NCBI GenBank assembly: GCA_002436065.1
Contig: DIXP01000066.1
Span: 1 to 15,417 of the forward strand
Reading direction: 5' to 3'
From: Chloroflexi bacterium UBA6077
GTDB lineage: Bacteria > Chloroflexota > UBA6077
Length of the DNA: 15,417 nucleotides
Shown: positions 7,077 to 14,927 of the stretch, piece by piece
Layout: each line of letters starts with the position of its first letter
Position numbering within the stretch: the first letter of the stretch is position 1
Position numbers and translations under genes: made by a program
Notes under the pieces: generated by a model
Database searches by the model: none
The model's input: the letters and a program-made list of their open reading frames with translations, nothing else
What the model was told of the DNA's origin: nothing

Positions 7077-8264
7077 GTGGTCGATAGGATCCAGGTCTAT
7101 GGGCTCCCAGAAGAACTGGAGTTTGTGCGGGACATCGCGCGCAGGTTCACAGAGACCGAGTTGATGCCATTAGAGAAGATGGTGCAGGAGAGGGAGATAA
7201 GTCGGGGTCTTTCCGCCGAGCCGTTGATCCCCAAGGAAGTGCACGAGCATCTGGACAAGAAGGCCCGGGAACTGGACCTGTTCGGCCTGGATGTTCCGGA
7301 AGAACTTGGTGGCCAGGGGCTGGGTTTCATGTACAAAGCCGTCGTGCTGGAGGAGATAAACCGCTCAATAACTCCATATCGTCTCCCACCCGAGTCGCCC
7401 AACCTTTCCTGGTTGATCGAGGAGGCCACACCCGAGCAGACGGAGAAGTACCTGCTGCCTTACTCCCGAGGTGACAAGCGTTCCTCCCTTGCGCTGACGG
7501 AGCCGAACGCCGGCTCCGATGCCGCGGCCATCGAGGCCACGGCTACCCGATCTGAGGGGGGCTGGGTTCTGAATGGAACCAAGACGTTCATCTCCCGGTG
7601 CGATGAGGCAGACTTCTTCATCGTCATCGCCGTGACTGACAAGGCCAAGCGAGGCCGGGGCGGGATCAGCGCATTCCTGGTGGACAAGGGCACGCCAGGT
7701 TTCAAGATCGGTCGCTACATCTGGACCATGGGCTATGACACCCCATCGGAACTGATCTTCGAGGACTGTTTTGTCCCGGACAGCCAGGTGCTAGGTGAGA
7801 TAGGTTGGGCATTCAAGCCTCTTCAGAAGCGGCTGGGCGTGCGTCGCTCCGAGATTGCTGCCCGCTGTCTGGGACATGCGGAGCGGTTGGTCCAGTTGAT
7901 GGTAGATCAAGCTAACAATCGGGTGACCTTCGGCAAGCCGTTGGCGGAGCGTCAAGCGGTGCAGTGGATGATTGCCGACTCCGTGATGTCGATCCATGCG
8001 GCGCGGCTGATGGTGATGGACGTAGCTGCCAAGATGGACGCTGGTGTCCCGGATGTGCGCAACGAGAGCAGCATAGCCAAGGTGTTTGCCACGGAGATGG
8101 TTTCCACTATCGTCGATCGAGCTCTGCAGCTTCATGGTGGGATCGGCTACACCAAGGATTCGCCGATCGAGTTCATCTATCGCAATAGTAGGGCCCTACG
8201 GATCGTGGAAGGGGCGTCGGAGATCCATCGGCGCCAGATCGCCCGGTTCAGGCTGCAAGGGTGA
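7077..8264 (+). CDS. Acyl-CoA dehydrogenase family protein
   Basis: A 395-residue flavoprotein, typical length. It would oxidise an acyl-CoA to the 2,3-enoyl-CoA with FAD, passing electrons to ETF. Visible are the N-terminal helical domain, the FAD/substrate motif LALTEPNAGSD (138-148), NGTKTFIS (166-173), LHGGIGYT near the C-terminus, and the catalytic-base segment RIVEGASEIHR with Glu378, equivalent to MCAD Glu376. The start chosen is GTG 7077, with GGAGG at 7065-7069. The frame is open further upstream, but that translation is not family-like and would add 110 residues. It is first in the operon. Context (two CoA-transferases, hydratase, thiolase-like) suggests a BbsG-like role on the CoA ester of an unknown carboxylic acid. 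Confidence 0.93.
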   Translation: MVDRIQVYGLPEELEFVRDIARRFTETELMPLEKMVQEREISRGLSAEPLIPKEVHEHLDKKARELDLFGLDVPEELGGQGLGFMYKAVVLEEINRSITPYRLPPESPNLSWLIEEATPEQTEKYLLPYSRGDKRSSLALTEPNAGSDAAAIEATATRSEGGWVLNGTKTFISRCDEADFFIVIAVTDKAKRGRGGISAFLVDKGTPGFKIGRYIWTMGYDTPSELIFEDCFVPDSQVLGEIGWAFKPLQKRLGVRRSEIAARCLGHAERLVQLMVDQANNRVTFGKPLAERQAVQWMIADSVMSIHAARLMVMDVAAKMDAGVPDVRNESSIAKVFATEMVSTIVDRALQLHGGIGYTKDSPIEFIYRNSRALRIVEGASEIHRRQIARFRLQG

Positions 8265-8360
8265 GGGAGTGTGGCGCCAAGCGGTAGGGTCGTTATGGAC
8301 TTGTCTCTTGATGGTTCTGGGGACGCCCAAGATCCTGCCGCAGGAGTGGTCCCACTACAT

Positions 8361-8400
8361 CCGTAATATACTGCAATATACTATCTATTTATCTGTTTAT
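8361..8400 (+). promoter_or_regulatory. AT-rich patch with repeated AATATACT; possible internal promoter
   Basis: In the 152-base gap after the dehydrogenase gene, AATATACT occurs twice (8365-8372 and 8375-8382) in a strikingly AT-rich stretch within GC-rich DNA. Each copy contains TATACT, a fair -10 element. No good -35 is seen, so an internal promoter is only possible. Confidence 0.25.
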
Positions 8401-8416
8401 GTGGTCGGAGGTAGTC

Positions 8417-9676
8417 ATGCAGCCGGATTCAAAAGGGAGTTTGTCAATGCCTGAACCACCAGGTGCACTGGATGGTGTGCGGGTGCTGGAGATAGCCGGG
8501 CGGCTGACTGGCTACACAGGTAAGATGTTCGCCGGACTGGGCGCCGACGTCATTCTCGTGGAGCCACCCGAGGGCGCCCTGATGCGCCGCTATCCCCCCT
8601 TTATCGACGATATTCCCGAGACTGAGCGGAGCCTGTGGTTCACATACGTCCACACGGGCAAGCGCGGGATTACCCTGGACCTGGACAGCAGGGACGGCCG
8701 GCGGCTGTTCCAGAGACTTGCTTCAAGTGCGGACGTGATCCTGGAAAGCGAGCAGCCGGGGATGATGGAGAGCCGAGGCCTGGGCTACCAGGCGCTGGCA
8801 GCGGAGCGCCCATCTTTGGTCTACACCAGCATCACACCATTTGGCCAGGACGGGCCCTATGCCGGTTACACCGCCTCCGACACGGTCCTGCTGGCGATGG
8901 GTGGCCTGCTGTACCTGGGGGGCTACCCTGACACCCCACCGATGCGAGCCCACGGGGATCAAGCGGTGCTTGCCGCCGGGCAGTTCGCTTCCGTCGGCAG
9001 CATGATGGCTTTGCTTTCCGCCGAGGAGAGCAAGCGGGGACGCCATGTGGACGTGTCCGCGCAGGAGTGTGTGGTGATGGCGATGGAGAACGCAGCCCAG
9101 TTCTACGATCTGCAAGGGACTGTCCGCCGTCGCTCCTTCGGAGTTCGGATGGCCGGAATGGGGGTCTTACCCTGCAAGGATGGACATGTCTATGCCCTTG
9201 TCCGTGGGTTGGGGGTAACCAAGTTCTGGAAACCCGCGGTGAAATGGTTCATGGATGAGGGAGCGCTGGGCGCGGAGCAGTTGCTCGAGGATCGATGGAA
9301 CTCTCTGGACTGGCTGCAGGAAGAGGAAGCGAAGAAGATCTTCCTCGACGTGTTTTGCTCCTTCTCGCTTCATCGCACCAAGGCCGAGCTCTATCGGGAG
9401 GCGCTAAAGCGAGACCTCCCTCTCTGTCCGGTGAGCACTCCTGCCGACTTGCTGGAGAGCGCTCAGCTCCAGTACCGGCAGATCTTCGTCAAGACGACCC
9501 ACACCGCCACCGGGAGAACCCTGGTGATGCCTGGTGCTCCCTACAAGCTCTCCGAGACCCCCTGGCACATGCGGCGCCCGGCGCCTACGCTCGGTGAGCA
9601 CAACGAGGAGGTCTTCCGCGATCTGGGGTTTAGCGCCGAGGATCTGGCTCACCTGAAAGCTGCGGGAGTAATCTGA
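8417..9676 (+). CDS. CaiB/BaiF class III CoA-transferase, subunit 1 (catalytic Asp apparently missing)
   Basis: About 419 residues. The fold's start is clear: LDGVRVLEIAG, then MFAGLGADVILVEPPEG; later come SITPFGQDGPYAGY and RGRHVDVSAQE. Family III transferases form interlocked dimers and move CoA through an aspartyl-CoA intermediate. In the usual PPxRxGxPxxD...G context this protein reads PPMRAHGDQAVLAAG, so Val184 stands where the Asp is expected. The nearby Asp181 is three residues out of register. This resembles the non-catalytic subunit BbsE of BbsEF. The TGA overlaps the next ATG by one base, fitting a coupled heteromer. Start choice: ATG 8417 with GGAGG at 8407-8411; ATG 8447 (GGGAG upstream) is a close alternative and ATG 8399 is weaker. 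Confidence 0.9.
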   Translation: MQPDSKGSLSMPEPPGALDGVRVLEIAGRLTGYTGKMFAGLGADVILVEPPEGALMRRYPPFIDDIPETERSLWFTYVHTGKRGITLDLDSRDGRRLFQRLASSADVILESEQPGMMESRGLGYQALAAERPSLVYTSITPFGQDGPYAGYTASDTVLLAMGGLLYLGGYPDTPPMRAHGDQAVLAAGQFASVGSMMALLSAEESKRGRHVDVSAQECVVMAMENAAQFYDLQGTVRRRSFGVRMAGMGVLPCKDGHVYALVRGLGVTKFWKPAVKWFMDEGALGAEQLLEDRWNSLDWLQEEEAKKIFLDVFCSFSLHRTKAELYREALKRDLPLCPVSTPADLLESAQLQYRQIFVKTTHTATGRTLVMPGAPYKLSETPWHMRRPAPTLGEHNEEVFRDLGFSAEDLAHLKAAGVI

Positions 9677-10932
9677 TGGCTGACGTATCAATGAGTCCTG
9701 ATGACCTGAAAACTCGGCTTCCGCTCCATGGCGTTCGCATCGCCGACTTCACCTGGATCGGGGCCGGCTCCTACACCACGAAGCTGCTGGCTGACCACGG
9801 CGCCGAGGTGATCAAGATCGAGACCTCCACCTATCTGGACTCGATCCGCGTCGCCGCGCCCTTCAAGGACGGGATCAGGGGGGTGAACCGCTCCGGCTAC
9901 TTTGCCGACCGGAACACCAACAAGCGGAGCATGACCCTGAACCTGAAGCATCCGGCCGCGCGCGACATTGCCCTGCGACTGATTGCGATCAGCGACATAG
10001 TGGCCAACAACTTCACACCAGGGACCATGGACAGACTTGGTCTTGGATACGATGCGGTCCGGAAAGTCCGCCCAGACATCATCTACATGGGCATGTCCAT
10101 GTTCGGCGACGATGGTCCCGAGCATCACCACCTGGGGTACGGATCCACCGTGAGCGCCGTCAGCGGCCTGCACTACCTCTGCGGCAGCCCCGACCGGGAG
10201 CCTGTTGGAACTGGTACCAACTACCCAGATCACATCCCTAGCCCCGGCCATGGGGGTTTCGCGGTTCTCGCCGCGCTGCGCCATCGTCGCCGGACCGGCC
10301 AGGGCCAGAAGATTGATGTCTCCGAGGCCGAGGCGACAGTGGCATTGCTCGGCCCGGTGGTTCTCGATTACACCGTCAACAGCCGGGTTCAGACTCGGCG
10401 GGAGAACCTGGTTCCCACCGCGGCTCCCAACGGTGTATATCCCTGCGAGGGCGATGATCGATGGATAGCCATCAGCGTGGAGGACGAGGCCGGATGGCAG
10501 GTGTTGACAGAGGTGCTGGGTGCCGAGGAGTGGGGGGCCAGCGACAGGTACGGGTCAGTGGTCTCCCGGCACCGCCACCACGCGGAGATGGATCAGGAGA
10601 TAGCCGCGCGTACGCGGGAGTGGGACGCTTACGAACTGATGGATCGGCTCCAGCAGCGAGGAGTAGCTTCCGGGGTCGTGCAGAGTTCGGCCGACCTGAT
10701 GACAAGCGATCCCCAGTTGCGTCATCGAGGCCACTGGGTGCGGCTGAACCACCCCGAGATGGGAGAGACCACATACAACAACCAGCCGTTCCGATTGGGG
10801 CTGGGCCCGAAAGAGATTCTCCGCAAGCCTGCTCCGTTGCTGGGGCAACATACTCGCGAGGTATGCACGGGATTGCTGGGGATGTCCGACGGCGAGGTCG
10901 AGCGATTGGTGAAGGAGGGGGCGCTGGTATGA
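9676..10932 (+). CDS. CaiB/BaiF class III CoA-transferase, subunit 2 (probable catalytic subunit)
   Basis: 418 residues. It would transfer CoA from a donor acyl-CoA to the pathway acid. Visible are LHGVRIADFTWIGAG at 17-31, LLADHGAEVIKIET, the NKRSMTLNL segment, NYPDHIPSPGH with Asp185 as the likely aspartyl-CoA nucleophile, RRRTGQGQKIDVSEAEA, and APNGVYPCEGDDRWIAI. Its start ATG shares one base with the previous stop (TGATG) and its stop overlaps the PrpD-family ATG (ATGA), so the three are translationally coupled. With subunit 1 it probably forms a heteromer in which only this subunit carries the Asp, as in BbsEF. A formyl-CoA, succinyl-CoA or other donor cannot be told from sequence. Confidence 0.92.
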   Translation: MADVSMSPDDLKTRLPLHGVRIADFTWIGAGSYTTKLLADHGAEVIKIETSTYLDSIRVAAPFKDGIRGVNRSGYFADRNTNKRSMTLNLKHPAARDIALRLIAISDIVANNFTPGTMDRLGLGYDAVRKVRPDIIYMGMSMFGDDGPEHHHLGYGSTVSAVSGLHYLCGSPDREPVGTGTNYPDHIPSPGHGGFAVLAALRHRRRTGQGQKIDVSEAEATVALLGPVVLDYTVNSRVQTRRENLVPTAAPNGVYPCEGDDRWIAISVEDEAGWQVLTEVLGAEEWGASDRYGSVVSRHRHHAEMDQEIAARTREWDAYELMDRLQQRGVASGVVQSSADLMTSDPQLRHRGHWVRLNHPEMGETTYNNQPFRLGLGPKEILRKPAPLLGQHTREVCTGLLGMSDGEVERLVKEGALV

Positions 10933-12287
10933 AAGGCGAGACAGCAGCCGAGAAGATAGGCGCCTTCGTTGCCTCGGCTTCCACCCAGGTGGCAACCCCG
11001 GAGGTAGTTCACCAGACCGCTCGCGCCTTCGTGGACACCTTCGCGGTGGCTGTCGCTGGGCGATCGGAGCCGGCAACGCAGATCATTCGGAACTACGTGC
11101 TGGATGGCGACTGCGGTGGGCCGTCTACCCTATGGACGACAGGCGAACGCACACGCCCGGAGGACGCGGCGACATTCAACGCGACCGCGGCCCACGTTCT
11201 GGATTTCGACGACGTGACCTCGCCGCAGCGTGGTCATCCCAGCGTGGTGGTGCTGCCGGCACTGGTGGCGTTAGGGGAGGCGCAGGAGGTAACGGGCGCG
11301 CAGATCGGCGCCAGCTACGCCGTCGGCCTGGAAGTGATCGTAAAGATGTCCCGAGCGATGGCCATGAAGCACTATACCAAGGGGTGGCACTCTACATCGA
11401 CCATCGGCGCCCTTGGTGGGGCGGCGGGCTGTGCACACCTGCTGGGCTTGGACGCCCAGCAGGCGACCGCGGCCATCGGCATAGCCGTCGCTCAGGCCGC
11501 GGGAGCGAGGCGCAGCTTCGGCACCATGACCAAGTCTCTGCAGCCCGCGACGGCGGCAGCCACCGCTATCCGGTCGGCGAGGCTAGCAGCCAGGGGGTTC
11601 ACCGCTCCGACCGACTCCTTGGAGGGAGCCTTCGGCTTCATGGATCTGTATGGCAACGGGGAGGAACTGGACGGAGAGCTGGATACCCTGGGTAACGTGC
11701 CCCTAGAGGTGTTCCGGACTGGGCTGGAAGTGAAGAAGTATCCCTGCTGCTATGCCACCCATCGTGTCATCCAGGGGATTCTCGATATGGATGCGGAGCG
11801 TCGCATTCGTTCCTCGGAGGTAGAGCGGGTGCGGGTGACGGTTCAGCCCACCGGACTTGTGCCACTGATCCACAAGCGACCCTGGCGAGGGCTGGAGGGC
11901 AAGTTCAGCATGGAGTACGTGGTGGCCGCGGCAATCGTGGACAAGGCCGTGCGGCTGCAGAGCTTCACCGACTCGGCGGTCCAGCGGCCCGAAGTCCAAT
12001 CCCTATTGCGGAAGGTGGAGACCGTCGAGGAAAGCGGTGAGCCATGGCCTCGCCGGGCGCTGGTGGAGGTGGAGCTGCGGAATGGGGAAACCCGGTCGAT
12101 ACGCGTCGAGGCGTTACGAGGAAGTGCGCAGCTCCCGCTGAGCGAGGGGGAGTTAGCGCAGAAGCTGCACGATTGCGCGACCTACTCTCACTTCGAGATG
12201 GACATCGATGGTTTCCTGTCGGCCGCATGGAATTGGGCCGACAGGCCGATCCGGTCGATCCTAGGGGATCCTCGCAAGGCCGGATGA
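10929..12287 (+). CDS. MmgE/PrpD family protein
   Basis: 452 residues, normal for the family that includes 2-methylcitrate dehydratase (PrpD), cis-aconitate decarboxylase and iminodisuccinate epimerase. Visible are the LDFDDVT acidic cluster (Asp92, 94, 95) followed by RGHPS with His103, then GWHSTSTIGALGGAAG with His153. MTKSLQPATAA with Lys202 and KKYPCCYATH also match the family. The start is ATG 10929, overlapping the upstream CoA-transferase stop by four bases; the frame is open 156 codons further upstream but only inside that gene. Family members act on small di- or tricarboxylates by eliminating, isomerising or decarboxylating. In this operon it may prepare or isomerise the acid before CoA activation; that is inference. 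Confidence 0.9.
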   Translation: MKGETAAEKIGAFVASASTQVATPEVVHQTARAFVDTFAVAVAGRSEPATQIIRNYVLDGDCGGPSTLWTTGERTRPEDAATFNATAAHVLDFDDVTSPQRGHPSVVVLPALVALGEAQEVTGAQIGASYAVGLEVIVKMSRAMAMKHYTKGWHSTSTIGALGGAAGCAHLLGLDAQQATAAIGIAVAQAAGARRSFGTMTKSLQPATAAATAIRSARLAARGFTAPTDSLEGAFGFMDLYGNGEELDGELDTLGNVPLEVFRTGLEVKKYPCCYATHRVIQGILDMDAERRIRSSEVERVRVTVQPTGLVPLIHKRPWRGLEGKFSMEYVVAAAIVDKAVRLQSFTDSAVQRPEVQSLLRKVETVEESGEPWPRRALVEVELRNGETRSIRVEALRGSAQLPLSEGELAQKLHDCATYSHFEMDIDGFLSAAWNWADRPIRSILGDPRKAG

Positions 12288-12327
12288 TTGGTGGACGAGG
12301 TAGCAAGTTAGAAAGGAGGTGGTTTCC

Positions 12328-13107
12328 ATGCCGGTTGACGTTACGATCGAGGCGGGCATCGCCACGGTGACGCTGAACCGCCCCGAGGCGATGAATTCCA
12401 TCGATCCTGAGATGCGGGCGCAACTACAGGATACCTGGAGAATGATCGGGGACAATGATGAGATCATGGTCGCCATCATCACGGGGGCGGGCGACCGAGC
12501 CTTCTGCACGGGCTCTGATCTCAAGAAGACCATGCCCACCGCCGACGAGAGCTTCGCGCGGCAGATGTTCTGGACGGGGGACAGCCACATGGTGGCCGGG
12601 CTGGCCGCCCTGAACAAGCCAGTCATCGCTGCCATTAACGGGTATGCCGTCGCCGGCGGCCTGGAGATCGTACTGGCTTGCGACATCCGGGTCGCGGCGG
12701 ACACAGCGCAGTTCGGGCTATCCGAGGTTCGGGTGGGCAGTATGCCCGGAGCGGCGGGGACGCAACAGCTGCCCCGAATGATCAATCGTGCCACTGCAAT
12801 GAAGATGCTGCTCACTGGAGATAGGATCGGCGCGCAGGAGGCATTGCGGGCGGGACTGGTCAGCGACGTGGTAGCTCCGGCGGAGTTAATCCTGCTGGCG
12901 AACCAGATCGCCCGGCGGATTGCCGACAACGCTCCGCTGTCCGTGCGGGCCGTGAAGATGCTGGCCCAACGGGCGACTGACATACCGTTGGAGCACGGCA
13001 TGTGGATGGAGAGGCTGGCCTTTGGTCTCCTTCGCAACACCGAGGATCGCGTCGAAGGCCGGGTGGCCTTCAAGGAGAAGCGCAAGCCGGCCTACAAGGG
13101 TCAATGA
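12328..13107 (+). CDS. Enoyl-CoA hydratase/isomerase (crotonase) family protein
   Basis: 259 residues, typical crotonase. Oxyanion-hole segments are AFCTGSDLK (59-66) and INGYAVAGGLE (103-113). Both catalytic glutamates of true hydratases are present: Glu113 in GGLE and Glu133 in FGLSE, exactly 20 apart as in rat Glu144/Glu164. PGAAGTQQLPR follows. It should therefore add water to a 2-enoyl-CoA to give a 3-hydroxyacyl-CoA, the product expected after the acyl-CoA dehydrogenase. The start is ATG 12328, with a strong AAAGGAGG ending at 12319; a GTG at 12319 overlaps that site and is rejected. It lies 40 bases after the PrpD-family gene and 31 before the thiolase-like gene. Confidence 0.95.
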   Translation: MPVDVTIEAGIATVTLNRPEAMNSIDPEMRAQLQDTWRMIGDNDEIMVAIITGAGDRAFCTGSDLKKTMPTADESFARQMFWTGDSHMVAGLAALNKPVIAAINGYAVAGGLEIVLACDIRVAADTAQFGLSEVRVGSMPGAAGTQQLPRMINRATAMKMLLTGDRIGAQEALRAGLVSDVVAPAELILLANQIARRIADNAPLSVRAVKMLAQRATDIPLEHGMWMERLAFGLLRNTEDRVEGRVAFKEKRKPAYKGQ

Positions 13108-13138
13108 ACACGAATACGTGGAGGTAGGGGGAACCAAT

Positions 13139-14296
13139 ATGTCAGGGTTATTTGATCTCCGAGACCGAACGGCGATAGTAGGGGTAGGCGCGTCGAAGCA
13201 GGGAAAGATACCCGGATCCACAGCCATCACCCTGGCCTGCGACGCTTTCAAGCGAGCCCTCGACGATTCTGGCCTGAAGAAGGAGCAGATAGATGGCTTG
13301 CTGACCTTTCCAGGCACGACCTCACCGGAGAGCGCACTTAACTACCTGCGACTGGGCGAGGCATTGGGCATCAACCCCGCCATTGCCGGTAGCATGGTGA
13401 TGGGGGGGGGCACCGCTGGCGCACTGGTCCAGATGGCGGCCATGGCGGTCAGTACGGGCCACGCCAACTATGTGGCCTGCGTCTTTGGAGACGCCGCGAA
13501 GACAGGCGGCTCGAAGTTCTCGAAGGCTTCCGGCTGGGGCGATTCCTGGGGCATCTGGGGAATGATGTCGGCGTGCTCCAACAGCGCCATAGCTGCCAGT
13601 CGCCACATGGCGCTGTATGGCACCAAGAGCAGCCAACTGGGCGAGATAGCGGTGGCCTGCCGGAAGCACGCCTCCATGAACCCCGAGGCAGTGATGCGGG
13701 AGCCTATCACCATCGAGGATCATCAGAACTCCCGGTGGATCGTGAAGCCGCTTCATCTCCTGGACTGCTGCCTGATCACTGACGGCGGGGTCTGCGTCAT
13801 AGTAACCACCGCCGAGCGAGCCAAGGATCTGAAGCAGCCGGTAGTGACGATCTCCGGCATGGGGCAGGCGTATACCTGCGAGACCATAGGCAAGGAGGAC
13901 TGGTGGTACGTACCGCACCAGAAGCAGGCGCTGAGCCGAGCCTTCGGCATGGCTGGCGTGGGGCCAAAGGACATTAAGGTGGCGCAGTTGTACGACAACT
14001 TCAGCATCAGCGTGATCCTCTGGTTGGAGCACGCAGGCTTCTGTGGCGTGGGCGAGGGCGGCGGCTTCGTTGAGGGTGGCAGGATCCAGTTGGGCGGCGA
14101 ACTACCGGTCAACACCGCGGGGGGACACCTATCCGAGTCCTACATGGAGGGTTGGCTGCACATCGTTGAGGGGGTGCGACAGATGCGCGGGCAGTGCGGG
14201 CCGCGCCAAGTACCCAACGCCGACTTGTGCTTGGTCACCGGCCGGGGCATGACTCTAAACTGCTCCAACGCAATGGTTCTACGGCGACAGGGATAA
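13139..14296 (+). CDS. Thiolase-like protein (SCP-x/Ltp2 type) lacking thiolase Cys and His
   Basis: 385 residues of the thiolase superfamily, lipid-transfer/SCP-x branch. Where thiolases have the acyl-accepting Cys (VNxxCASG), this protein has VMGGGTAG with Gly91. The NEAF-type motif reads YDNF (Tyr285-Asp286). The C-terminal GHP His region reads GGHLSESYMEG, giving Tyr335. Loss of Cys with Tyr at these places is the pattern I associate with Ltp2-like retro-aldolases of steroid side-chain degradation, which work with a DUF35 partner. Such a partner is the next gene. So cleavage of a 3-hydroxyacyl-CoA by retro-aldol chemistry is more likely than thiolysis. The start is ATG 13139, with purine-rich GGAGGTAGGGGGAA upstream. 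A run of nine Gs (13402-13410) encodes the altered active-site loop. Confidence 0.88.
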   Translation: MSGLFDLRDRTAIVGVGASKQGKIPGSTAITLACDAFKRALDDSGLKKEQIDGLLTFPGTTSPESALNYLRLGEALGINPAIAGSMVMGGGTAGALVQMAAMAVSTGHANYVACVFGDAAKTGGSKFSKASGWGDSWGIWGMMSACSNSAIAASRHMALYGTKSSQLGEIAVACRKHASMNPEAVMREPITIEDHQNSRWIVKPLHLLDCCLITDGGVCVIVTTAERAKDLKQPVVTISGMGQAYTCETIGKEDWWYVPHQKQALSRAFGMAGVGPKDIKVAQLYDNFSISVILWLEHAGFCGVGEGGGFVEGGRIQLGGELPVNTAGGHLSESYMEGWLHIVEGVRQMRGQCGPRQVPNADLCLVTGRGMTLNCSNAMVLRRQG

Positions 14297-14413
14297 GGAC
14301 ATAGAGAGACTCAGGGCGCGGCTTGGGGTGTTTCCCAAGCACACCAGTACGGGCAGAGACCCTGCCGGATACTGCGCCGACTTCAGTCGGGCGAGGATGC
14401 AGAGGAGGTTAGA
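14297..14413 (+). promoter_or_regulatory. Leader with three small hairpins before the DUF35 gene
   Basis: This 117-base gap holds GCTTGGG/CCCAAGC (14321-14327 with 14334-14340), an imperfect GGCAG/CTGCC stem around 14352-14366, and CCGACT/AGTCGG (14377-14390). Stacked stems in an otherwise tight operon suggest RNA processing or translational control. No T-run is present. Confidence 0.3.
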
Positions 14414-14821
14414 ATGGCCGAGTATAAGAAACCACTTCCCACGATAGACGACATGAACCGCCCCTTCTGGGAGGGAGCTAAGAACAACGAGCTGAAGATG
14501 CAACGGTGCCTGGATTGTGGGCACATCCGATACCCCATCAATCACATCTGCACCAACTGCCTCTCCGAGGACGCGGAGTGGATCAATCTATCCGGGAGAG
14601 GGAGCATCTTCTCCTACGTCGTGTTCTATCAGTTGTACAACCAGGCTTTCAAGGAAGACATACCGTATAACGTAGCCCTTGTGCAGTTGGATGAGGGTCC
14701 TCGCATGTTCGGCAACATCGTCGGATGTGCGAATGACGATGCCAAGGTGGGCGATCGGGTCGAGGTGGTCTTTGACCCGGTCACTGAGGATGTTACCATT
14801 CCCCGCTTCCGCCTGGCCTGA
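14414..14821 (+). CDS. DUF35 zinc-ribbon/OB-fold protein, partner of the thiolase-like enzyme
   Basis: 135 residues, typical for the family. An N-terminal helix containing RPFWEGAKNNELKMQRC leads into a rubredoxin-like zinc ribbon with Cys32, Cys35, Cys46 and Cys49 (CxxC-10-CxxC). An OB-fold follows: GRGSIFSYVV, ALVQLDEGPRMFGNI, then VGDRVEVVFD. DUF35 proteins bind acyl-CoA and complex with thiolase-fold enzymes: BbsA with BbsB in toluene degradation, and the ChsH2 DUF35 domain with Ltp2. The adjacent upstream thiolase-like gene is its obvious partner, probably as a heteromer in the cytosol. The ATG has GGAGG at 14404-14408, five bases away. Confidence 0.93.
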   Translation: MAEYKKPLPTIDDMNRPFWEGAKNNELKMQRCLDCGHIRYPINHICTNCLSEDAEWINLSGRGSIFSYVVFYQLYNQAFKEDIPYNVALVQLDEGPRMFGNIVGCANDDAKVGDRVEVVFDPVTEDVTIPRFRLA

Positions 14822-14838
14822 TATCGAATGTCGAGTCG

Positions 14839-14877
14839 GCTCACTGGGAGCGGCGATAACCGCCGCTCCCAGTGAGC
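14839..14877. terminator. Perfect 17-bp stem-loop between DUF35 and ComA-like genes
   Basis: GCTCACTGGGAGCGGCG (14839-14855) and its exact complement (14861-14877) flank a 5-base ATAAC loop. It is very stable. No T-run follows on the plus strand, so it may be a partial terminator, an intercistronic mRNA-stabilising hairpin, or a REP-like unit that lowers expression of the following gene. Confidence 0.6.
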
Positions 14878-14927
14878 GCAACCGCTGATGGGCAACTACA
14901 CATAACTGCATGGAGGGCATTTAGGTA

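Noticed and set aside
9688..10284. 198-codon minus-strand frame opposite CoA-transferase 2
   Set aside because: Antisense shadow with no recognisable motif.
10461..10928. Upstream extension of the PrpD-family frame
   Set aside because: It lies wholly inside the CoA-transferase gene in another frame and reads as low-complexity Arg/Gly/Ala sequence; ATG 10929 forms a normal 4-base overlap.
12319..12327. GTG start three codons upstream for the enoyl-CoA hydratase
   Set aside because: It overlaps the Shine-Dalgarno sequence itself, which is correctly spaced for ATG 12328.
13022..13138. Upstream extension of the thiolase-like frame
   Set aside because: It overlaps the 3' end of the hydratase gene; the translation is not thiolase-like and ATG 13139 follows a purine-rich site.
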